A stretch of DNA of 6,915 bases from Kiritimatiellia bacterium. Its GTDB lineage: Bacteria > Verrucomicrobiota > Kiritimatiellia > RFP12 > UBA1067. Below, in pieces: positions 1 through 5,870 of the stretch (the stretch's first letter is position 1; each line of letters opens with the position of its first letter). Made by a program: the position numbers and the translations under genes. The notes beneath the pieces were generated by a model. The model ran no database searches, was not told the DNA's origin, and saw nothing but the letters and a program-made list of their open reading frames with translations. The stretch covers positions 1 through 6,915 of the forward strand of contig JAQVQN010000128.1 in assembly GCA_028701555.1 (NCBI GenBank), read 5' to 3'.

Positions 1-99
1 AATGTAATTCAGGAGCCCAAACTGGGCTTCCGTCAGGCGGGTAACAAATTCGCCGGACACATCAATTTTCTGAGGTCGCTTTACCATAATACAAGGCAT
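1..99 (-). CDS. Probable ECF-type RNA polymerase sigma factor, N-terminal fragment (gene runs off left edge)
   Basis: Only about 33 codons are present, reading MPCIMVKRPQKIDVSGEFVT and then RLTEAQFGLLNYI. A phenylalanine, a run to LTEAQ, then L-x-x-YI is the usual opening of region 2 in extracytoplasmic-function sigma factors of Planctomycetes and Verrucomicrobia, where the protein redirects RNA polymerase to stress or sensory regulons. Two in-frame ATGs are possible, at base 99 and base 87. I prefer 99 because a GGGTGAT sequence, complementary to the 16S 3' end, lies one base before it at the proper aligned distance, whereas it is too far from 87. A TATAAT box lies upstream (129-124). The fragment is too short to show regions 2.4 or 4, so the family call is an inference from a short motif. 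It could be another small DNA-binding protein. Confidence 0.45.
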   Translation of the reverse strand, partial: MPCIMVKRPQKIDVSGEFVTRLTEAQFGLLNYI

Positions 100-123
100 T
101 ATCACCCAAAGGTGCTTTTAAAT

Positions 124-151
124 ATTATAGGCCTATCCCTGCAAAACTTAA
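124..151 (-). promoter_or_regulatory. Sigma-70-type promoter for the sigma-factor gene
   Basis: On the minus strand a perfect TATAAT (129-124) is preceded, after 16 bases, by TTAAGT (151-146), a poor -35 match (three of six). Transcription would begin near base 117, leaving a leader of about 18 bases before the ATG at 99. The surrounding 100-287 stretch is AT-rich and contains no other gene that I can see. Confidence 0.45.
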
Positions 152-208
152 CGTGCTTTTTTTAAAAAAGACAAAACTTACCGAAAATTACAGTTTTTGC
201 TTCACTAT

Positions 209-227
209 ACGGGCAGAATAAACCCGT
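209..227. repeat. Small inverted repeat in the AT-rich intergenic region
   Basis: ACGGG (209-213) and CCCGT (223-227) form a perfect 5-bp inverted repeat around a 9-base spacer. It lies between the 3' end of tRNA-Leu and the sigma-factor promoter. No run of T follows it on either strand, so it does not look like an intrinsic terminator. It could be a weak processing hairpin or an operator, or chance. Confidence 0.25.
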
Positions 228-287
228 GATATCGCTTAAATAGCAAACCCTAATTAATAATAAATCTTACGTTTCGCTGTATATAAA

Positions 288-371
288 TGGTGCTCGGGGG
301 GGGACTCGAACCCCCACGCCTTTCGGCATATGCCCCTCAAACATACGTGTCTGCCATTCCACCACCCGAGC
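288..371 (-). tRNA. tRNA-Leu (anticodon GAG)
   Basis: The minus strand folds into a class II tRNA of 84 bases including an encoded CCA (290-288). The acceptor stem GCTCGGG (371-365) pairs fully with CCCGAGC (298-292). The T arm has a five-pair G/C stem around TTCGAGT. The anticodon loop TTGAGGG (340-334) places GAG at 338-336, which reads CUC and CUU leucine codons. A long variable arm (GCC-GAAA-GGC) and the GTGGAAT...AGAC D arm are typical of leucine tRNAs. The anticodon stem contains one G-U pair next to the loop. A promoter lies just upstream, so it is probably transcribed separately from the glycosidase. Confidence 0.95.
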
Positions 372-387
372 GCAAAACAGGCGTTAA

Positions 388-415
388 TTTATAATATGCG
401 TGTGCCATATGGCAA
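388..415 (-). promoter_or_regulatory. Probable promoter for tRNA-Leu
   Basis: On the minus strand TTGCCA (415-410) and TATAAA (393-388) are separated by 16 bases, a reasonable sigma-70 pair. The start would fall near base 381, about ten bases before the mature tRNA 5' end at 371. An alternative -10, TATTAT (396-391), would give a spacer of only 13 bases. Confidence 0.45.
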
Positions 416-431
416 GAGCAAAGGAGGTTCT

Positions 432-474
432 AAAAAAAATGGATACAATCAACTAGCGAAAAATACGTATGTCC
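432..474 (-). terminator. Weak candidate terminator after the glycosidase gene
   Basis: Reading leftward from the glycosidase stop, GGACATAC (474-467) can pair with GTATCC (446-441) with a two-base bulge, followed after one base by eight T residues (439-432). The U tract is good, but the stem is short and the loop is 20 bases, so this is only a candidate. It would separate glycosidase transcription from tRNA-Leu. Confidence 0.25.
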
Positions 475-506
475 ATCTCGGCGGAAGTGTGGATACATAG
501 ATATTT

Positions 507-2435
507 TCAAGGCGCACATGTGCCCAGGCGCAGCACCGGAAGGATCTCCTGACGCAGGGTGGTGTCGAGATCGAACAGCGCGAAGCCGGGACATCCCGCC
601 CGCCGTGCCGCCTGTATCTGGTCAATCACCTGCGCCGCGTCCAGCCTGCTCTCGGACGCTGTAACCCCGATGCCCGGCACTATGCGCAGCGCCTGCTGCC
701 GTGTGCGGGTCTGCTGCGACAGCCACTCGTTGAAGCGGCTCAAATCTTCGGTGTAGTTCATCGGCGTCACATAGTCCACAAGACCGATATTGATCCAAGA
801 CTCCCAATCCTGCCCCACCGCGTGCAGGCACGACGGGTATTTGCCGTACACTGCGGCGGTCATCATTTTGCCCGGCGCATCGCGTCGCATCACGCGGCGC
901 GCGGACTGCACAAAATCCGAAACCTGTTCCGCGCGCCACTGGATGAACAGATTGCGCAGCGCGCCGCTCTTGACATCCTCCGGCCAATCAGCCGCGCGCC
1001 GCCCGGTGGCCTTTTCAAAACGGGCCTTTACCGTCGGGCCCAGACTCGAAGCGTAGTCCGGATAACGCACGAAATCGAGATGCACCCCGTCCACGCTGTA
1101 TTTCACAGCCATCTCTCGCACAGCCACCACAAGATACGACCTGACTTCCGGCACGGCCGGATCAAGCCAAGAGCGAGGAGAACCGTCGGGATTGGTCAGC
1201 AGCCAGCCGCGCTGCCTGAAAATATCTATGCGCGCCGTGGTCGCCCCTTCCGTCGAGAAACACAACAGCCAAGCGTGGACACGCAAGCCGAAAGGTTTTG
1301 CCGCAGCCACGCAAGCGGCGAGCTGGTCGCCCTGCTCTTCGAAAACGCGCGAACGCGGCAGCACCCCGCTGGCGTAATGCGCGAAAGCAGCCCCCGCCAC
1401 ATTGACGTAGATGTCCGTGAAGCCAGCGTCTTTCAGCATGCGGCAGGTCCGCGGCCACTCGCCCGGATACAGGCCCATGCCCGAATGATCCCACACCGCC
1501 CTGATCTCTCCTTTGCGCGAAGGTTGCAGCATCCCGTAGACCTCGTACATCCTGATGCGCAGATCGTTGGCCGCCTCCCATGCGTCGCGCCCCTTGCCTG
1601 CGGCCAGCAGTCCGGCGCACGCTTGATCCTTACGCTGCAAACCCTGTGCGGCTGACAAAGCGGCAGAACGCCTGCCCGCGTCAGCTAGCTTGCCTGCCGC
1701 CGCCGACATGCCCGGTATGCCGCCGTCCACTCTACGCGCCTTACGCAAAACACTCGAAGCCGCCGGGCTCCAGAGTGTCTGGTCGTGAGCCCCTGCCAAA
1801 GCCAACAGCAGCCGTCCCTTCGCATCCGAATCACCATCCGCCAACAGAACATGGGTCATCCAATAGCCGCCTGGCGAAGCCAGCCAGGCGGCATCGGCAG
1901 TACGTCGCCCCTGACGGTCGTACCACCAAGCCAGCACATGCGACCTCCCCGGCAGCGGCTCTACCATGAAAAGGTTAGACGAGGTCTGAATAATCGACTC
2001 CGGCACACCGCGCGGCCGCGATTCGACAAACCGCATCATTGACCAGCGCCCGTCCGTGCTGCCTTTTTGGTAGCCGACGGTCTTCATGCCCATCAGCGTG
2101 GCCAGTTCCTGCGAAGATGAATAAAAGACCACCAGCTTACCGCCGCGCCCCACGAACTCCGTCAGAGCATCCATTTGCGCGCGGTCAGGCTGGGCCACGT
2201 AAACCAAGGCCGCCACCCGCTTGCCTGCCAGCGCGCGAGACAGATCGGTGTCATCCGACAAAGACGCTTCCACGCCGGACTCGCGGTACCAGCGTTCCAC
2301 ATGCAACGCCAAAGACTGCGCAAAGCGACGCTCGCCGATTGCCACGGATTTGTGCCCTTGGATCACGGCGACCGGCGCTGCCATAAGGTGCGCCGAAACC
2401 GACAGCAAAACCAATACCAGAAAAGCTCGCCTCAT
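507..2435 (-). CDS. Secreted family-10-like glycosyl hydrolase (GHL10/DUF187) with N-terminal amidotransferase-like domain
   Basis: The 642-residue product is predicted to be exported and to cleave a polysaccharide; the substrate cannot be read from the sequence. Residues 1-20 are a signal peptide (RR, hydrophobic core, then LMAA before PVAVIQGHK). Residues about 21-215 look like a flavodoxin or class I amidotransferase-like fold (GKRVAALVYV, GGKLVVFYSS, then GGYWMTHVLLADGD), without an evident catalytic Cys triad. After an alanine-rich linker, a GHL10 TIM barrel begins at GEIRAVW (309-315), with VHAWLL, DGVHLDFVRYPDY (449-461; D454 is a candidate catalytic acid) and DYVTPMNY (554-561). I chose the ATG at 2435 because the signal peptide starts there and GAGGGG lies upstream. 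The open frame continues to 2627, but that extension would run into tRNA-Phe. It is followed by tRNA-Leu on the same strand. Confidence 0.85.
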   Translation of the reverse strand: MRRAFLVLVLLSVSAHLMAAPVAVIQGHKSVAIGERRFAQSLALHVERWYRESGVEASLSDDTDLSRALAGKRVAALVYVAQPDRAQMDALTEFVGRGGKLVVFYSSSQELATLMGMKTVGYQKGSTDGRWSMMRFVESRPRGVPESIIQTSSNLFMVEPLPGRSHVLAWWYDRQGRRTADAAWLASPGGYWMTHVLLADGDSDAKGRLLLALAGAHDQTLWSPAASSVLRKARRVDGGIPGMSAAAGKLADAGRRSAALSAAQGLQRKDQACAGLLAAGKGRDAWEAANDLRIRMYEVYGMLQPSRKGEIRAVWDHSGMGLYPGEWPRTCRMLKDAGFTDIYVNVAGAAFAHYASGVLPRSRVFEEQGDQLAACVAAAKPFGLRVHAWLLCFSTEGATTARIDIFRQRGWLLTNPDGSPRSWLDPAVPEVRSYLVVAVREMAVKYSVDGVHLDFVRYPDYASSLGPTVKARFEKATGRRAADWPEDVKSGALRNLFIQWRAEQVSDFVQSARRVMRRDAPGKMMTAAVYGKYPSCLHAVGQDWESWINIGLVDYVTPMNYTEDLSRFNEWLSQQTRTRQQALRIVPGIGVTASESRLDAAQVIDQIQAARRAGCPGFALFDLDTTLRQEILPVLRLGTCAP

Positions 2436-2470
2436 CCTGCCCCCCTCAAATGGCGAGCATAGTACCGTTT

Positions 2471-2512
2471 TTACCGCGCCCTTGCCCAACCAAAAAGACA
2501 TCGACAGCCCAT
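2471..2512 (-). CDS. Possible 13-codon leader peptide upstream of the glycosidase
   Basis: A 13-residue open frame, MGCRCLFGWARAR followed by TAA, lies 35 bases ahead of the glycosidase start. It is preceded by GGGAGGTG (2526-2519), a strong ribosome-binding sequence, with six bases between it and the ATG. That site is better than the one in front of the glycosidase. The peptide has two Cys and three Arg but no run of one amino acid that would suggest classical attenuation. It may be a chance frame in GC-rich DNA; nothing else supports expression. Confidence 0.25.
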   Translation of the reverse strand: MGCRCLFGWARAR

Positions 2513-2594
2513 CGATCACACCTCCCAGTCCGCGCACGCGAGCCAGGCCTGGGCCAGCACGGTCTTGGGAAGTTGGCGGTTCAGGGCAAAAAAA

Positions 2595-2670
2595 TGGTGG
2601 CAAGGGTCGGGATCGAACCGACGACACGCGAATTTTCAGTCCGCTGCTCTACCAACTGAGCTACCTCGCC
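2595..2670 (-). tRNA. tRNA-Phe (anticodon GAA)
   Basis: The minus strand gives a canonical 76-base tRNA with encoded CCA (2597-2595). The acceptor GGCGAGG (2670-2664) pairs with CCTTGCC (2605-2599), with one G-U. The D arm is GCTC-AGTTGGTA-GAGC. The anticodon loop CTGAAAA (2639-2633) puts GAA at 2637-2635. The T arm is GTCGG-TTCGATC-CCGAC. Seven T residues follow the CCA at once (2594-2588) and could help end transcription using the tRNA's own stems. Confidence 0.97.
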
Positions 2671-2709
2671 ACAAAAGACGCATGCCCTTTCAGGCAAAAA
2701 CGTGCGCTT

Positions 2710-2738
2710 AATTTAGAAAATCATGCCGCGCCTGTCAA
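2710..2738 (-). promoter_or_regulatory. Promoter for tRNA-Phe
   Basis: On the minus strand a perfect TTGACA (2738-2733) is followed after 17 bases by TAAATT (2715-2710), four of six matches to the -10 consensus. The start would be near 2703, giving a 5' leader of about 33 bases to be removed by RNase P. Spacing and the perfect -35 make this one of the best promoters in the window. Confidence 0.65.
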
Positions 2739-2795
2739 TGCCGTTTGTTAGAACACCGATAATTTTACTCGGGGCGTCCGTCCGCCATTTGCTAA

Positions 2796-2824
2796 TTGCC
2801 CATGTCGGCATGCGCCGTTATACT
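2796..2824 (+). promoter_or_regulatory. Promoter for the pfk-era genes
   Basis: TTGCCC (2796-2801) and TATACT (2819-2824) are separated by exactly 17 bases on the plus strand. Transcription would start near 2831, about 24 bases before the pfk ATG. It faces away from the tRNA-Phe promoter within the same 184-base intergenic region. Confidence 0.55.
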
Positions 2825-2854
2825 TAAACTCGTTTTTTGAGAAAGGTTCTTACC

Positions 2855-4225
2855 ATGTCATATCTTGAACGTATTTTCTCTAACCCGGACAACCATAAGT
2901 TGGATGTCGAGGTTCTGGGCAAGTGCAAAATCGAGTCGCCGATACGCAACCGCGAGTTCATCGACGACAATGAACGCATATTGATCACCGAAAACGCCTC
3001 GATCCTCAAACAGATTACCGACAGCATGAAGGCCCCTCCTTCATTTGAACGCGCCGGGCCGCACCAGAAGATTTTCCACGACCCTTCCTGGAGCCGTGTC
3101 GGCATCGTCACCGCAGGCGGTCTCTGTCCGGGACTCAACCATGTCATCAAAGGACTGGTCGAGATCTTAATGTTCGACTACGGCATCAAAACCATCTACG
3201 GCATACGCTACGGCTACGCCGGACTGATCGCGCGCTTCGGCTACAAACCGATCATGCTGGATACCGACAACGTGGACACGATCCACGAGCACGGCGGCAC
3301 GATGCTGGGCTCGTCGCGCGGCCAGCAGGATACCGACGAGATCGTCGACACCCTGGCGCGCATGAACATCAACCTGCTTTTCTGCATCGGCGGGGACGGT
3401 TCCCTGCGCTGCGCCCGCGACATTGCCGATGAGTGCAAGCGGCGCAAGCTGTCGATTAGCGTCATCGGCATACCTAAAACAATCGACAACGATCTGCACT
3501 TCGTGGGCCGCAGCTTCGGCTTCGAAACCGCAGTGGCCGAAGCCACCCAGATCATCAAGGCCGCCCACACCGAGGCCAAGGGCACCTTCAACGGCATCGG
3601 CCTGGTCAAACTGATGGGCCGCGATTCGGGTTTCATTGCGGCCTACGCGACCCTCGCCAACCCAGTCGTCAACATCTGCCTGATCCCGGAGATGGATTTC
3701 GAGATGGACGGGCCGCACGGGCTGCTTTCCGCGCTGACTTGCCGCTTCGAGCGGTTTAAGGACCATGCCGTGATCGTGGTGGCCGAAGGCGCCGGTCAAC
3801 GACACATCAATGATTCCGACGTGCAAAAGGATCTTTCCGGCAATGTTCTCAAAAAGGACATCGGCGAATACCTGCGCCAACGCATCACCGACCACTTCAA
3901 GCAGAGCAAGATGATCGCCTCCGTGAAGTACTTCGACCCCAGCTATACCGTCCGCAGCGTACCTGCCAAGGGCACCGACGCGATCCGCTGCTACATGCTG
4001 GCGCGTAACGCCGTGCATGCCGCCATGGCCGGGCGAACCAACTGCGTGGTCGGCAACCAGGGCGACTGGTATACGCTGGTACCGATCAGGATGGCAACCA
4101 TCGAACGGCAGAAGGTCAACCTCAACAGCGACCTCTGGCGCGCCGTGCTGGACGCTACCGGCCAGACACTCTATTTCGAGGGCGGCAAAAACGGATGCCA
4201 CTCTAACAACGGGACAATACCTTGA
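2855..4225 (+). CDS. pfkA: 6-phosphofructokinase, plant-like clade with ATP-type GGDG and PPi-type PKTIDND motifs
   Basis: The 456-residue cytoplasmic enzyme phosphorylates fructose 6-phosphate to fructose 1,6-bisphosphate in glycolysis. Visible motifs are TAGGLCPGLN (86-95, nucleotide phosphate binding), GGDGS (179-183), PKTIDND (207-213, catalytic D211), KLMGRDSGFIA (substrate-binding MGR 254-256), CLIPE and VVAEGAGQ. The GGDG glycine (G182) is the ATP-type residue, whereas the lysine in PKTIDND (K208) is shared with PPi-dependent enzymes. This combination is known from plant and trypanosome ATP-PFKs. The chain is longer than the 320-residue E. coli type because of an N-terminal extension of about 85 residues. 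I took the ATG at 2855, with AAAGG eight bases upstream; a TTG at 2837 would sit ahead of that site. The stop overlaps era. Donor specificity is an inference. Confidence 0.9.
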   Translation: MSYLERIFSNPDNHKLDVEVLGKCKIESPIRNREFIDDNERILITENASILKQITDSMKAPPSFERAGPHQKIFHDPSWSRVGIVTAGGLCPGLNHVIKGLVEILMFDYGIKTIYGIRYGYAGLIARFGYKPIMLDTDNVDTIHEHGGTMLGSSRGQQDTDEIVDTLARMNINLLFCIGGDGSLRCARDIADECKRRKLSISVIGIPKTIDNDLHFVGRSFGFETAVAEATQIIKAAHTEAKGTFNGIGLVKLMGRDSGFIAAYATLANPVVNICLIPEMDFEMDGPHGLLSALTCRFERFKDHAVIVVAEGAGQRHINDSDVQKDLSGNVLKKDIGEYLRQRITDHFKQSKMIASVKYFDPSYTVRSVPAKGTDAIRCYMLARNAVHAAMAGRTNCVVGNQGDWYTLVPIRMATIERQKVNLNSDLWRAVLDATGQTLYFEGGKNGCHSNNGTIP

Positions 4226-5151
4226 ACGACACCCCCGCAACAAACGAGAAACGCTGTGCCGTTGTCGGCATTGTCGGCCGCACCAACTCCGGCAAATCCA
4301 CGCTGCTTAACCGCATCGTCGGCGAGAAAGTCAGCATCGTCAGCCCGGTGGCCCAGACCACCCGCAACACCGTGCGCGGCATCCTGACCGAGCCGCGCGG
4401 ACAACTGGTCTTCATCGACACGCCCGGCTTGCACAAGTCGGAAAGCACGCTGGGCACACTGATGAACCGCATGGCGCGCCAGGCCTCGGCCGGCGTCGAC
4501 ATCCTGATGGTGGTTTTCGACGGCGGCGAGCGGCCGCATCTCGAAGACGACGGCTGGATGCGGCGCTCTCTCTTTGCCGAACAACCGGTTCTCTTTCTGC
4601 TCAACAAGAATGACTGCAATCCTTTTTACGAAGCCGCCTTCAAGGACATGTGGGCTGCCATCCAGTCCGAGAAACAAATTAACCGCGAAGTGACCTGGAT
4701 CAAAACTTCGGCTATCAAGGCCTCCGGAACGGCTGAACTCATGCAGCAGCTTTTCGACTTGGCCAAACCTTCGCCGGAATATCTGTTCCCTGAAGATGTC
4801 GTTACCGACTATCCGCGCAAACTGGCGATCGCGGATGTGATACGCGAAAAATTCCTCGCCCGCCTGCGCGACGAGGTGCCGCATGAAATGGGCGTCAAGG
4901 TCGACCAGATCGACGAGAGCCCGGGCAAGTGGAATGTACAAGCCACAGTTTACGTCAACCGTCCCTCGCAGAAAGGCTTCGTGATCGGCCCCAAAGGCCG
5001 TACGCTCAAATATGTGCGCCAATGCGCCGAACCGGAACTCTCGGAAATATTCGGCGTCAAAGTCAACCTGGAGCTATGGGTCAAGATTGAAAAGGCATGG
5101 ATGAAGAATTTCTGGCTGCTACAGCAGATGGGCTATGCCGGAAAAATGTGA
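4222..5151 (+). CDS. era: GTPase Era (16S rRNA/30S assembly factor)
   Basis: The 309-residue protein is a full-length Era, the essential GTPase that binds the 3' end of 16S rRNA during small-subunit maturation. The GTPase domain shows G1 GRTNSGKS (19-26), the switch I segment QTTRNT (45-50), G3 DTPG (66-69), G4 NKND (128-131) and G5 TSA (162-164). The C-terminal KH domain carries VIGPKG (254-259), with the GxxG loop, followed by the usual LWVKIEKAWMKN ending. The start is TTG at 4222, since no ATG or GTG lies near enough to preserve the G1 loop. Its TTGA overlaps the pfk stop by four bases, and only a weak GGGAC precedes it, so translation is probably coupled to pfk. Family identity is secure. 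Confidence 0.96.
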   Translation: MNDTPATNEKRCAVVGIVGRTNSGKSTLLNRIVGEKVSIVSPVAQTTRNTVRGILTEPRGQLVFIDTPGLHKSESTLGTLMNRMARQASAGVDILMVVFDGGERPHLEDDGWMRRSLFAEQPVLFLLNKNDCNPFYEAAFKDMWAAIQSEKQINREVTWIKTSAIKASGTAELMQQLFDLAKPSPEYLFPEDVVTDYPRKLAIADVIREKFLARLRDEVPHEMGVKVDQIDESPGKWNVQATVYVNRPSQKGFVIGPKGRTLKYVRQCAEPELSEIFGVKVNLELWVKIEKAWMKNFWLLQQMGYAGKM

Positions 5152-5201
5152 TCACCATAATCTGGTTAGGCAGAACTCAAGCCACCGCATGCGATTAGCT
5201 G

Positions 5202-5870
5202 ATGATGAACACCGGATATGACATTGAGATCAATGGTTTAGGAGTACGGCACAACAACTCCTGGGTATTGCGCGGTTTTGACCTTAAGGTTTTGCCCGGA
5301 GAGAAAGTCGCTTTATCCGGTCCGTCCGGTTCCGGCAAATCCACAGTGCTTAAATGTGTTATGGGTTTGGTTGAGCCTCAAGAAGGATCCATCAGCGTTC
5401 AGGGACGAGCATTGAACGCGCATAGCATTTGGAGCCTACGGCATCAACTCGCATATGTCGCGCAGGAGCCGGATCTCGGCACAGGCACACCCCGGCAAGC
5501 GCTTGAAAGCGCTTTTGCGTATAAAGCCAATGTGGGGCTGCGGGACAACCTGAAAAAACTGCCTGTGTTGGCTGAAAGATTCAAACTTAGCGAGTCGCTT
5601 TTGGACAAGGAGTCTGTTTCTTTGTCGGGCGGCGAGAAACAGCGTTTCGCGCTCGTGGCGGCCTTGCTGCTGGAAAGACCGATCATCCTTTTGGATGAGG
5701 TTTCTTCGGCCTTGGATAAAGTCAACAAACAGGTCGTGGTTGATTTCATCCAAGAGGCCGTAGACACAACCGTAGTGTCTGTTGCGCATGATCCGGACTG
5801 GCTGAGTTTTGCTGAACGGGTGGTGCATCTCGACATCAAAGCAAATATACCAGAGGTCAGCGATGAATGA
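5202..5870 (+). CDS. fetA: ABC transporter ATPase, FetA-like iron exporter subunit
   Basis: This 222-residue nucleotide-binding subunit should power the permease encoded next to it. All ABC motifs are intact: Walker A GPSGSGKST (40-48), Q-loop Q88, signature LSGGE (141-145), Walker B IILLDE (161-166), D-loop SALD (169-172) and switch H196. Length and order match E. coli FetA (YbbL, 225 residues), and the partner is a UPF0014 permease, so iron export in oxidative stress is the likely role; the metal is inferred from that family. ATGs at 5202 and 5205 are both possible and neither has a recognisable Shine-Dalgarno sequence. The stop overlaps fetB by eight bases. It begins 50 bases after era, in a gap where I find no convincing promoter, so read-through from pfk-era is possible. 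Confidence 0.85.
   Translation: MMNTGYDIEINGLGVRHNNSWVLRGFDLKVLPGEKVALSGPSGSGKSTVLKCVMGLVEPQEGSISVQGRALNAHSIWSLRHQLAYVAQEPDLGTGTPRQALESAFAYKANVGLRDNLKKLPVLAERFKLSESLLDKESVSLSGGEKQRFALVAALLLERPIILLDEVSSALDKVNKQVVVDFIQEAVDTTVVSVAHDPDWLSFAERVVHLDIKANIPEVSDE

Noticed and set aside
154..170. Adjacent T7 and A6 runs as a bidirectional terminator
   Set aside because: No GC stem flanks the tracts; the run is explained by the AT-rich composition of the region.
440..497. Direct repeat of TGGATACA (440-447 and 490-497) as an insertion scar
   Set aside because: Eight bases in an AT-rich intergenic region is within chance, and no element or terminal inverted repeats lie between the copies.
514..523. Palindrome GCACATGTGC at the end of the glycosidase gene
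   Set aside because: No T run follows it on the minus strand and it lies within codons, so a terminator is not supported.
822..1655. A 277-residue plus-strand open frame opposite the glycosidase
   Set aside because: It is the antisense shadow of a GC-rich gene: rich in Arg, His and Pro, with no recognisable domain.
2436..2627. N-terminal extension of the glycosidase frame by 64 residues
   Set aside because: It would overlap tRNA-Phe (2595-2670), and the signal peptide begins cleanly at the internal Met encoded at 2435.
2837..2854. TTG start for the phosphofructokinase six codons upstream
   Set aside because: The AAAGG ribosome site lies inside this stretch and is correctly spaced for the ATG at 2855.
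3167..4243. A 358-residue minus-strand open frame opposite the phosphofructokinase
   Set aside because: The plus strand encodes a clear PFK with all motifs; the antisense product is low-complexity Val/Ala/Asp/His without motifs.
4171..5022. A 283-residue minus-strand open frame opposite era
   Set aside because: Era on the plus strand is complete and unambiguous; the reverse frame shows no family signal.
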